A DNA stretch of 14,197 nucleotides from Candidatus Faecivivens stercorigallinarum (lineage in GTDB: Bacteria > Bacillota > Clostridia > Oscillospirales > Ruminococcaceae): positions 1 through 14,197 of the forward strand of contig DVLN01000021.1 of NCBI GenBank assembly GCA_018715465.1, in the 5' to 3' direction. Positions 6,615-12,770 of the stretch are shown piece by piece. Each line of letters begins with the position of its first letter. Position 1 is the first letter of the stretch. A model generated the notes under the pieces. The model did not search any database, was not told where the DNA came from, and worked only from the letters and a program-made list of their open reading frames with translations. The translations under genes and the position numbers were made by a program.

Positions 6615-6647
6615 GGTATATGGCTTAGATGCTGGAAAGGATAAAAA

Positions 6648-7280
6648 ATGCCTGATATCGAAGGATGCAACCTGTTTATGTGCTGCAAAACGCTGAATAA
6701 AAACGCCTTGTCCGAAATCCCGGAAGGATTCACAGTCCGTCCCTGCCGGAAAGAAGAACTGGACATCTGGTATGGATTCCCGTTTGACCATGAACCGGAA
6801 AAATACCGGGACTATATGCAGCAGTATTTTAAAGACGTCTACCAGCCGCGTGAAGCGGAGTTTTTCCGAAAATGCCTGTTTCTCTGCGATCACAATGACA
6901 CACCGGTCGGAACCTGCTTTGCATGGAAAGCGTACGGCAGTGTAACCACCATCCACTGGTACAAGATACGCAAAGAATACGAAGGGCACGGCCTCGGACG
7001 GGCGCTGCTGTCAGCGGTCATGAAGGATATCCCGGCGGAAGATTATCCGGTTTATCTGCACACCCAGCCGGGCAGCTACCGGGCAATCAAGCTGTACACC
7101 GACTTCGGATTCGCGCTGCTGACCGACAGACAGGTCGGGTTCCGGGAAAATGAGCTGAACATCGGGCTTCCCTACCTCAGAGAGAAGATGCCGGAAACGG
7201 ATTTTGCCCGGCTGCGTTTTGAAACTGCACCGGAAGATTTTTTGCAGGCGGTCAAGTCCTCCCCCATCAGCCAGTTTTGA
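6648..7280 (+). CDS. GNAT family N-acetyltransferase
   Basis: A 210-residue soluble protein. The acetyl-CoA pyrophosphate-binding motif A is present as YEGHGLGRALL (111-121, pattern Q/R-x-x-G-x-G/A), preceded by the strand VTTIHWYKIRKEY and followed by AIKLYTDFGF (146-155), the typical motif B helix-strand of GNATs. It transfers an acetyl group from acetyl-CoA to an amine; the acceptor cannot be predicted. About 35 residues after motif B (roughly 175-210) are outside the usual fold and show no known motif. GGAAAGGA before the ATG at 6648 is a good ribosome binding site. The aminotransferase gene downstream has its own promoter, and no terminator separates the two, so read-through is possible. 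Confidence 0.85.
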   Translation: MPDIEGCNLFMCCKTLNKNALSEIPEGFTVRPCRKEELDIWYGFPFDHEPEKYRDYMQQYFKDVYQPREAEFFRKCLFLCDHNDTPVGTCFAWKAYGSVTTIHWYKIRKEYEGHGLGRALLSAVMKDIPAEDYPVYLHTQPGSYRAIKLYTDFGFALLTDRQVGFRENELNIGLPYLREKMPETDFARLRFETAPEDFLQAVKSSPISQF

Positions 7281-7322
7281 GGGCGTTTACGAAACAAACC
7301 GCATCTCATACCGGTCAGCCAC

Positions 7323-7351
7323 TTGTCAGACGGGGAAATTTGTGCTACTAT
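7323..7351 (+). promoter_or_regulatory. Sigma-A promoter of the aminotransferase gene
   Basis: -35 TTGTCA (7323-7328), 17-nt spacer, -10 TACTAT (7346-7351). Transcription should begin near 7358, only about 8 nt before the in-frame ATG at 7366, which argues for the ATG at 7387 as the true start. Confidence 0.8.
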
Positions 7352-7386
7352 GGTATCATTGAAAAATGACAAAGGATCTGAATATC

Positions 7387-8556
7387 ATGCAGTTTTCCAA
7401 ACGGATGGAACGTTTTGGCAGCGGTATCTTCTCGGTGCTGCTCGAGCAGAAAAGACAGGCAATCGCCGCGGGGAAAAAGGTCGTCGACCTGTCGGTCGGC
7501 ACACCGAACATCCCCCCCGCTCCCCATATTATCAAGGCCCTGACCGACGCCGCCTCTGACCCGGCTAATTATGTCTATGCAATCAAGGATTCAGCGGCAC
7601 TGCTGAAAGCAGCTGCTTACTGGTATAAAACCCGTTACGGCGTAGAGCTTGACCCGGAGACGGAAATTGTCTCGCTGCTGGGAAGCCAGGATGGGTTGTC
7701 TCATCTTGCACTCACAATTGCAGACGAAGGGGATACCGTACTGGTTCCCGACCCATGCTATCCGGTTTTCGCCGACGGCCCGGCGCTTGCCGGCGCAAAG
7801 CTGGTGTATATGCCGCTGAAACCTGAAAATAATTATCTGGTCGACTTTGACGCAATCGACCCGGAGGACGCAAAAAAAGCAAAACTGATGGTCGTCTCCT
7901 ACCCCAACAACCCGACCACCGCCGCGGCCCCTGACTGGTGGTACGAAAAGCTGATTGCGTTTGCGAAAAAATATGAGATCATCGTCCTGCACGACAACGC
8001 CTATTCTGAACTGGCGTTTGACGGGCTGAAATGCGGCAGTTTTCTGGCTCACGAGGGCGCAAAGGAAGTCGGCGTCGAGTTCAACTCCCTCTCGAAGACC
8101 TATGGTCTCGCAGGCGCACGAATCGGGTTCTGTCTCGGAAACGCCGAAGTTGTACAGAAACTCGGTCAGCTCAAGTCCAATCTCGATTACGGGATGTTTC
8201 TCCCCGTACAGGCGGCTGCAATCGCCGCGATCACCGGCGACCAGTCCTGTGTCGGGACAACACGTGAAGCCTACCGCAAACGGAGGGACATCCTCTGCGA
8301 CGGGCTGACCGCAATCGGATGGAAGGTCGACAGAAGCCCGGCGACGATGTTTGTCTGGGCGAGCCTGCCCGACGGGTACACCGACTCGGTGCAATTCTGC
8401 CGGGAACTGCTGGAAAAATCCGGGGTCATGGTCACGCCGGGCGCGGCTTTCGGGCCATCGGGTGAAGGCCATGTACGGATGGCGCTGGTCCAGTCGGACG
8501 AGGAAATGCGCTGGGCAATCGACAGCATCGCCAAAAGCGGTATCCTGAAAAAGTAA
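7387..8556 (+). CDS. Class I/II PLP-dependent aminotransferase (aspartate / LL-DAP aminotransferase-like)
   Basis: A 389-residue fold-type I aminotransferase. The PLP lysine is Lys237 in EFNSLSKTYGLAGARIGF; YPNNPT (172-177), HDNAYSEL (202-209) and the substrate-carboxylate Arg364 in HVRMAL are all present. DLSVGTPNIPPAP near the N terminus is typical of the AspC/DapL-like group. Possible substrates are aspartate, an aromatic amino acid or LL-diaminopimelate; sequence alone does not decide, and no lysine-pathway gene is adjacent. ATG 7387 is chosen because AAAGGA (7371-7376) lies 10 nt upstream; the earlier in-frame ATG at 7366 is almost at the predicted transcription start and has no ribosome binding site. 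A bidirectional terminator follows at once. Confidence 0.9.
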   Translation: MQFSKRMERFGSGIFSVLLEQKRQAIAAGKKVVDLSVGTPNIPPAPHIIKALTDAASDPANYVYAIKDSAALLKAAAYWYKTRYGVELDPETEIVSLLGSQDGLSHLALTIADEGDTVLVPDPCYPVFADGPALAGAKLVYMPLKPENNYLVDFDAIDPEDAKKAKLMVVSYPNNPTTAAAPDWWYEKLIAFAKKYEIIVLHDNAYSELAFDGLKCGSFLAHEGAKEVGVEFNSLSKTYGLAGARIGFCLGNAEVVQKLGQLKSNLDYGMFLPVQAAAIAAITGDQSCVGTTREAYRKRRDILCDGLTAIGWKVDRSPATMFVWASLPDGYTDSVQFCRELLEKSGVMVTPGAAFGPSGEGHVRMALVQSDEEMRWAIDSIAKSGILKK

Positions 8557-8571
8557 TAAAAGACATTCACT

Positions 8572-8617
8572 AAAAAACACCGGGAAAACCGAACAAAATC
8601 GGATTTCCCGGTGTTTT
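8572..8617. terminator. Bidirectional terminator T1 between converging genes
   Basis: ACACCGGGAAA pairs with TTTCCCGGTGT, with an inner CCGA/TCGG stem, flanked by A6 and T4. It serves the aminotransferase (plus) and vanY-like gene (minus). Its right-hand 19 bases are identical to those of the terminator at 9661-9701, and both cores are 41 nt long. Confidence 0.9.
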
Positions 8618-8653
8618 ATATTCTTCTGAGCAAAAATTTTAAGGAAGAGAAAA

Positions 8654-9508
8654 TCAATCGGCATACACCGAATCAATGCCCAGATATTCCTCCAGGCAAA
8701 GTCCGCTTTCATACACCTTTTCAGCGATCTCCTTCCCCAGATACCGCACATGCCACGGCTCATAACTATAGCCGGTAATATCCTCTTTATCGGCGGGATA
8801 ACGAATGATAAATCCATATTCATGTGCATGTTCTGCCAGCCATTCCGCTTCAGGCGTTCCGGCAAAGGCATCGCTGATCTCATTCAGGTCAAAAGCCAGA
8901 CCGGTCTGGTGCTCAGAATGTCCCGGTCGTGCTGAGTAGGTATCCGCCATTTCGGCGCCATCCCGCTCAACATACCGCTGATACAGCCCGGCCTGATAAT
9001 CGTAGGAACGAAAACCCGACGCGATATACAGCTTTATGCCATCCTTTGCCGCTCCTTCTGCCATCTCATCAAAGGCGGACTGTGCTTCGGGCAATACACC
9101 GGGGTTGTAATCAGCAGGCAGGCTGTAGCTTTTGTTGGCAATCAGGATACCGTTGACATAGGTAAGGCCGTCCACCACTTCAATATCTGGTTCAGAATCC
9201 GAAGCAGCCCCGTCAACAGCGGTTTCAGACGGCTGTGCATTCCCATCAGCCGAAGGTTCTGACTGTTGCACATCCTCATCTACAGAAGAATCCGACTGCT
9301 CCGATTGCCCGACTGACTGCTGATCTGTCTGGTCTTCTTCCACTGTACTGGACTGGGATAATGATTTCCAGCCGATGGCAATTGCTACAATGATCAAAAT
9401 AACAACACCCAGTACAATCGCTCTTGGACGGATTGTTCTCCTTCTTTTTTTCACCCTGCGTTTCCGTCCCGACGGACCCGCGGGGCGGCCATAATTGTTT
9501 CGCTGCAT
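8654..9508 (-). CDS. VanY-type D-alanyl-D-alanine carboxypeptidase, membrane-anchored
   Basis: A 284-residue protein of the peptidase M15B/VanY family. A very basic N terminus (KRRVKKRRR) precedes one transmembrane helix at about 29-48, then an acidic Ser/Gln/Glu/Asp-rich linker (about 51-112) and the extracellular catalytic domain. Zinc ligands are likely His200 and Asp207 (SEHQTGLAFD) and His253 (EPWH), with Glu250 as base and Arg167 in SGFRSY. It trims the terminal D-Ala from peptidoglycan stem peptides. No van ligase or racemase gene is adjacent, so a housekeeping or stress role is likelier than glycopeptide resistance. ATG 9508 is chosen for its AGGGGA site 7 nt upstream; an in-frame ATG at 9592 would add 28 residues but has a poor site. 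Its upstream block resembles that of the sigma-factor gene. Confidence 0.9.
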   Translation of the reverse strand: MQRNNYGRPAGPSGRKRRVKKRRRTIRPRAIVLGVVILIIVAIAIGWKSLSQSSTVEEDQTDQQSVGQSEQSDSSVDEDVQQSEPSADGNAQPSETAVDGAASDSEPDIEVVDGLTYVNGILIANKSYSLPADYNPGVLPEAQSAFDEMAEGAAKDGIKLYIASGFRSYDYQAGLYQRYVERDGAEMADTYSARPGHSEHQTGLAFDLNEISDAFAGTPEAEWLAEHAHEYGFIIRYPADKEDITGYSYEPWHVRYLGKEIAEKVYESGLCLEEYLGIDSVYAD

Positions 9509-9541
9509 GTTAAAATCCCCTTTTTCACATACGTTCTCATT

Positions 9542-9573
9542 ATTATACACCTGAAAGGTCGAAAAAGTTTCAA
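9542..9573 (-). promoter_or_regulatory. Possible sigma-A promoter near the vanY-like gene
   Basis: On the minus strand a perfect -10 TATAAT (plus 9542-9547) has TTGAAA (plus 9568-9573) upstream with a 20-nt spacer, which is too long for a strong promoter. It would be a second start, independent of the shared block at 9606-9650. Confidence 0.4.
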
Positions 9574-9605
9574 TTTGGAAAATTTTTGTCATCTATTTAT
9601 TCTCT

Positions 9606-9650
9606 TCACTTTCTCCCGGCATCTATCCGCCGCACAGAATCCGTTACAGC
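9606..9650 (-). promoter_or_regulatory. Shared leader/promoter block, copy C2 (upstream of vanY-like gene)
   Basis: On the minus strand: GCTGTAA, then GATTC, then TGTGCG..GATA.ATGCC and GGGAGAAAGTGA. The same ordered blocks lie upstream of the sigma-factor gene (11164-11214); only the spacing between GCTGTAA and TGTGCG differs (7 nt here, 13 there). In both copies an ATG lies 13 nt after GTGA. A shared ECF-sigma promoter is the simplest reading; which bases form the -35 and -10 cannot be fixed by eye. Confidence 0.5.
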
Positions 9651-9654
9651 TATC

Positions 9655-9701
9655 AAAAAAACACCGGAAAATCCGAGTCGGTTCGGATTTCCCGGTGTTT
9701 T
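9655..9701 (-). terminator. Terminator T2 after the anti-sigma gene
   Basis: On the minus strand the stem ACACCGGGAAATCCGA pairs with TCGGATTTTCCGGTGT apart from one mismatch, and is followed by T7. It lies 8 nt beyond the anti-sigma stop and separates that operon from the vanY-like gene. It is nearly identical to T1 at 8577-8617. Confidence 0.88.
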
Positions 9702-9709
9702 GCACTTAC

Positions 9710-10549
9710 TTATTGTTTGTGCCAGACGAGACGGATAAATGACACAGCTGCAAGGTACAGACTTGCCGCCGCCACCAGTATCCAGCCAAGCGGTCGCACC
9801 GCGTCTGCCGTCACGGTACTCAGTCCCATCACACCAAAGTGCGCGATGATATAACACACCGGTGCCAGCCAGATATAGAGCAGTAGCTTTCCGATCTTTG
9901 TTTTGCGGCAAACCGCCGCCAGGATTCCTAAAATGACCGCCATTCCTGCCGCTATCGCCAGATAGTACCCGAGCACCAATCGCGGCAATGTCTGCCGCCC
10001 ATCTGCTGTGGTACTGCCCCAGATCAAGGTATCTTCCCCGGCAAAATCAGCGTAATATAGCGCACTGCCCAGCTCTTCGGATGGAATGACAAGCGTCTCC
10101 CGGTCATTTTGCGGAGAAAGTGCATTTTTCCAGACCGAAAGAGTCGTTTCCACGCCGGTATGCTCAACCGTAATCCCGGCATGGGACTGGCTGACCGTCA
10201 CCAATAGGTCACCGCTTTCCAATGTATCTACCGTCAGCAGATCATCGCTATATGGCAGCCGGACCGGTTCGGTCAGCCTGGCAAATACACAAAACACCAC
10301 TGCCAACACCAGCCCGACTGCTATTCCAACCGTCCGGCGCCTTTTGGCAACAATTTCATTTTTGACTGCCTGTAATGGGGTTTCCGGCGCAAATTCCGGG
10401 ACAGCATCCTGTTCCAGCTGCGACTTGACCCGACGGCACTCCGGGCACGCCGCGATATGTTCCATAACTGCCGCCCGGCTTTCCTCACCGGACAAACCTT
10501 CGACCACCAGCGGCAGCAAATCCCGCACAATTCCACAAGCAAGTTCCAT
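9710..10549 (-). CDS. Zinc-finger (ZAS) anti-sigma factor with four membrane helices
   Basis: A 279-residue protein. The N-terminal part MELACGIVRDLLPLVVEGLS and the zinc motif His31-x3-Cys35-x2-Cys38 are typical of ZAS/zf-HC2 anti-sigma factors, which bind and hold an ECF sigma factor at the membrane. A first TM helix lies at about 73-90, an extracellular part at about 95-188, and three further helices at about 191-214, 221-244 and 252-275. It is the partner of the sigma factor encoded just upstream (97-nt gap). ATG 10549 is preferred because AGGAG precedes it and it gives the family's usual N terminus; the frame is open back to a TTG at 10645, one base after the sigma stop, without a ribosome binding site. 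The signal sensed by the outer domain is unknown. Confidence 0.88.
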   Translation of the reverse strand: MELACGIVRDLLPLVVEGLSGEESRAAVMEHIAACPECRRVKSQLEQDAVPEFAPETPLQAVKNEIVAKRRRTVGIAVGLVLAVVFCVFARLTEPVRLPYSDDLLTVDTLESGDLLVTVSQSHAGITVEHTGVETTLSVWKNALSPQNDRETLVIPSEELGSALYYADFAGEDTLIWGSTTADGRQTLPRLVLGYYLAIAAGMAVILGILAAVCRKTKIGKLLLYIWLAPVCYIIAHFGVMGLSTVTADAVRPLGWILVAAASLYLAAVSFIRLVWHKQ

Positions 10550-10646
10550 ATTCCATCTTCTCCTTTCCGCAAGCCTGTAATCTGATTTCATGCTCTTTAC
10601 CGATTGAAAGATTGTCTTTTGCATTATCCGCACCAGGGCCGACAAT

Positions 10647-11150
10647 TCAGCGCCGCGGCTTTTGCTGTTTTTCTGTATCCGTCATACCGATGCGGATTTT
10701 TTCTTTTGCGCGGTGGTAGGTAACGCAGGCCCAGTTGGCGGTTTTGCCAAACAGCCGCCCGATCTCCGAAAATCCCAGTTCTCCCAATACTCGCAGTGAA
10801 AATACCTCCCGATAGGGTTCCGGAAGGGCGTGGAGCAGCCGGTAGATTTGCTGGGTGTCCTCCCTTTCATCCAGTTCCCGCTCGAGATCGGTATCCGACG
10901 GAACATCGTCCCGTATTTCCAGCGGACACTCCCGGTTCTGGCGGCGGAGCATATCTTTCCAACAGTTTTTGCCAATCCCGCACAGCCAGACCCGAAGTTC
11001 GCTCTCCCCACGAAACCGATCCAGATTTTTCATAGCACGCCAGAAGGTTTCAGCTGTCAGTTCCTCCGCCGTGTGTTCATCACCAGTCAGTTTGAGCAGA
11101 TACCGGTAAACGTCCCCAAAATACGCCCGGTAAATCTTTTCAAAATCCAT
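10647..11150 (-). CDS. ECF-type RNA polymerase sigma factor
   Basis: A 167-residue sigma-70 family protein of two-domain ECF type. Region 2 spans about 5-71 (YRYLLKLTGDEHTAEELTAETF through VWLCGIGKNCWKDMLRR) and region 4 about 99-153 (LHALPEPYREVFSLR, then the helix-turn-helix GFSEIGRLFGKTANWACVTYHRAKEKIR). ATG 11150 follows a near-perfect AGGAGGTG; the upstream in-frame ATG at 11180 lacks a ribosome binding site and would place the Shine-Dalgarno inside the gene. The anti-sigma gene follows in the same transcript. Targets probably include its own promoter and the vanY-like gene, judging by the shared upstream block. Confidence 0.92.
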   Translation of the reverse strand: MDFEKIYRAYFGDVYRYLLKLTGDEHTAEELTAETFWRAMKNLDRFRGESELRVWLCGIGKNCWKDMLRRQNRECPLEIRDDVPSDTDLERELDEREDTQQIYRLLHALPEPYREVFSLRVLGELGFSEIGRLFGKTANWACVTYHRAKEKIRIGMTDTEKQQKPRR

Positions 11151-11163
11151 CCCCTTCACCTCC

Positions 11164-11214
11164 TCACTTTCTCCCGGCATTTATCAGTCGCACAAAAACG
11201 GCGAATCTTACAGC
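11164..11214 (-). promoter_or_regulatory. Shared leader/promoter block, copy C1 (upstream of sigma-factor gene)
   Basis: On the minus strand the blocks GCTGTAA, GATTC, TGTGCG..GATA.ATGCC and GGGAGAAAGTGA match those before the vanY-like gene (9606-9650). It directly precedes the ribosome binding site of the sigma gene and has no good sigma-A hexamers, so autoregulation by the ECF factor is the likely reading. TGTAAG with CGAC 16 nt further on is one possible -35/-10 pair here, but the same spacing does not hold in copy C2. Confidence 0.5.
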
Positions 11215-11235
11215 CCATGCTGTATTTTTTCAAAT

Positions 11236-11270
11236 AAAAAAGACAGCCGGCAGATCAACCGGCCATCTTT
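11236..11270 (-). terminator. Terminator after the bPH_4 gene
   Basis: On the minus strand AAAGA-TG-GCCGG, an 8-nt loop, then CCGGC-TG-TCTTTTTT: two 5-bp stem segments around a 2x2 internal loop and a good T-run. It ends the DUF1287/bPH_4 transcript just before the sigma-factor promoter block. Confidence 0.75.
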
Positions 11271-11283
11271 CCTGTTTTTACAG

Positions 11284-11766
11284 CTACCGCCGCCGGAATT
11301 CCGTATCCTCCGGGCAGCGTTTTTTCATTTCCTCAAAAAACGCCTGTTTTTCGACCACCGCGATCATAACCATACCGACATTGCCGTATCGGATCTCAAT
11401 TCTGTCCAGCGATGCGGCAAGAGAAGAGAGCGGGCAACGGGTCTCGGACAGAGCATGGATATCGTCGTAACGAATCGCCAGCTGAATCAGGCCGAAAACG
11501 ATGACGATTCCTCTCGTCTCCAGACGGACATAATTCCGCCAGACAATCAGACCGCAAAATCCCTCAATCACCGCCAGAACCAGCAGGTCAACCACAGCTG
11601 CTCCCGTCATTCCGTCCATAAACGCCGTTACAATAATCGGAATCAGAATTACGGCAATCAATATCATAATACCGTAAAACCACCAGTCGACCTTTCCTCT
11701 GAAGATCATTCCACTGGAAGACTTCCTCTTTGCGGTGAGCAAGACTGCATTGGCTTCATATGACAT
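11284..11766 (-). CDS. Two-TM membrane protein with bPH_4 (YyaB-like PH) domain
   Basis: A 160-residue protein. After FRGKVDWWFYG come two transmembrane helices (about 30-49 and 55-77), then a cytoplasmic or peripheral beta-rich part with the hallmark SSLAASLDRIEIRYG (114-128) and a C-terminal helix QAFFEEMKKRCP. This arrangement is that of bacterial PH domain family 4 (formerly DUF1200, YyaB-like). The biochemical role of the family is unknown. ATG 11766 follows AGGGGG at 8-nt spacing; the gene starts 12 nt after the DUF1287 gene's stop, so the two are one operon and probably function together at the cell envelope. Confidence 0.82.
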   Translation of the reverse strand: MSYEANAVLLTAKRKSSSGMIFRGKVDWWFYGIMILIAVILIPIIVTAFMDGMTGAAVVDLLVLAVIEGFCGLIVWRNYVRLETRGIVIVFGLIQLAIRYDDIHALSETRCPLSSLAASLDRIEIRYGNVGMVMIAVVEKQAFFEEMKKRCPEDTEFRRR

Positions 11767-11778
11767 CTGCTTCGCCCC

Positions 11779-12444
11779 CTATTCAGACACCCGGTAATGC
11801 CCGACGATATTCCCCCGGCTTTCAAGAATATCCTCTTCATAGCTTTTCTGGAACGGATCGTTGTGATGGATGACATAAGGCACCCCATCCGCATTTCTGC
11901 GGTCAGATACAATCCCGATATGGCTCTCAAAAATGACAATGTCGCCGCCCTGCCACTGTTCAATATCAGCAAGGCTGGTCGTCAGCGGAATTGCCGTATC
12001 TGCGAAATATACCTTCAGATTCCGCACCCGCCTAAAATCAATCTTTTTATCCGGCTGGTCAATGTCATACCCGTCTGGATTCTCTTGGATATCCTGCGCA
12101 ACCAGTTCCATCAGGTCATATCCGGCGTTTTGCAGCGCATATGCGACAACGTCGGTACATACACCGTATCCATCGTTGGGATAGCCTGTCTGATAATACC
12201 GGCTTTTATATTTAGGGTGGGTGCCGACATACATAAGTGCACCCTGTAAAATATCCGTCTGGTCGTCGATACCGTCGCCGTCTTTGTCCTCTGAGCTTTG
12301 TAGCCGGACAATCTCTGTACCGTACCTGTCCGGCAGCCGTTCATCAGACGTGCGCTGATACCGGAAAACAAAAATCCCGCCAGCAAAGACCACCATACTG
12401 ACCAATACTGCCGTCAGGACTGCAATGATCTTTTTGATTTTCAC
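11779..12444 (-). CDS. DUF1287 domain protein, exported/anchored, with Ca-binding-like motif
   Basis: A 221-residue protein starting at GTG 12444. An N-terminal signal anchor (about 6-28) precedes a short linker containing DKDGDGIDD (53-61), which resembles the calcium loop of dockerin or thrombospondin-3 repeats. The rest fits DUF1287: GYGVCTDVVAYALQNAGYDL with Cys96, DFRRVRNLKVYF, GGDIVIFESHIGIVSD with His175, VIHHND and GHYR. The family resembles NlpC/P60-like cysteine hydrolases, with Cys96 and His175 as candidate catalytic pair; activity is unproven. GTG 12444 is chosen because GGGGAGG (12452-12458) is 7 nt upstream of it but only one base from the ATG at 12450. First gene of the operon with the bPH_4 gene. 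Confidence 0.85.
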   Translation of the reverse strand: MKIKKIIAVLTAVLVSMVVFAGGIFVFRYQRTSDERLPDRYGTEIVRLQSSEDKDGDGIDDQTDILQGALMYVGTHPKYKSRYYQTGYPNDGYGVCTDVVAYALQNAGYDLMELVAQDIQENPDGYDIDQPDKKIDFRRVRNLKVYFADTAIPLTTSLADIEQWQGGDIVIFESHIGIVSDRRNADGVPYVIHHNDPFQKSYEEDILESRGNIVGHYRVSE

Positions 12445-12476
12445 TGCCATCCCTCCCCAACAGTACCTTTTTCACC

Positions 12477-12505
12477 ATTATAGCAAAAATACTGCCTGTC
12501 TACAA
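12477..12505 (-). promoter_or_regulatory. Promoter of the DUF1287/bPH_4 operon
   Basis: On the minus strand a perfect -10 TATAAT (plus 12477-12482), 17-nt spacer and a weak -35 TTGTAG (plus 12500-12505). An imperfect inverted repeat AGAC-TTCAT-GTCT lies immediately upstream. Confidence 0.7.
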
Positions 12506-12588
12506 GACATGAAGTCTGGTATCTTAGCCGACTGTTTACTCAAACTGTAACCATCACCCTATTCCACTGTCATTTTTTGCCCAATTGG

Positions 12589-12623
12589 AAAAGGGCACCG
12601 TCCCTTTTGGAACGACGCCCTTT
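12589..12623 (-). terminator. Terminator after gdhA
   Basis: On the minus strand AAAGGGCGTCGTTCC pairs with GGGACGGTGCCCTTT (15 bp including G-U pairs) around AAAA, then TTTT in all before CC. It lies 51 nt beyond the 96-nt element that follows the gdhA stop. The intergenic stretch 12445-12767 also holds the DUF1287 promoter and that element; nothing else is seen. Confidence 0.65.
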
Positions 12624-12674
12624 ATAAGCATGTGTTTACTTTCGCGACCAACCGATGATACGCATTTGCACCAT

Positions 12675-12770
12675 CTGCCCGGCGCGTTCGCTCAGGCTGT
12701 TTTTTTCACGACCGAGCCCATCGGAACGTGGGCGATCATCGCGAACAAGTCCGTGGCGACACGCCACTTA
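12675..12770 (-). repeat. 96-nt stop-anchored structured element, copy B (3' UTR of gdhA)
   Basis: It begins with the TAA stop of gdhA and matches copy A at 81 of 96 bases without a gap. Stems: 12753-12758/12762-12767, 12716-12720/12729-12733 and outer 12686-12691/12741-12746. Pairs 12754/12766 (T-A) and 12720/12729 (A-T) replace C-G and G-C of copy A. Coding sequence before the stop is unrelated between the two genes, so conservation starts exactly at the stop codon. Confidence 0.75.

Noticed and set aside
7366..7386. ATG 7366 as the aminotransferase start
   Set aside because: It is about 8 nt from the predicted transcription start and has no ribosome binding site; ATG 7387 has AAAGGA at suitable spacing and gives a typical family N terminus.
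8654..9508. Glycopeptide-resistance (van) cluster
   Set aside because: Only a VanY-type carboxypeptidase is present; no vanH, vanA/B ligase, vanX or VanRS-like two-component genes are in the window.
9509..9592. 28-residue N-terminal extension of the vanY-like protein from ATG 9592
   Set aside because: The ribosome binding site is poor and the extension precedes a normal basic-plus-TM signal anchor. It is kept as an alternative because the ATG position mirrors that of the sigma gene relative to the shared block.
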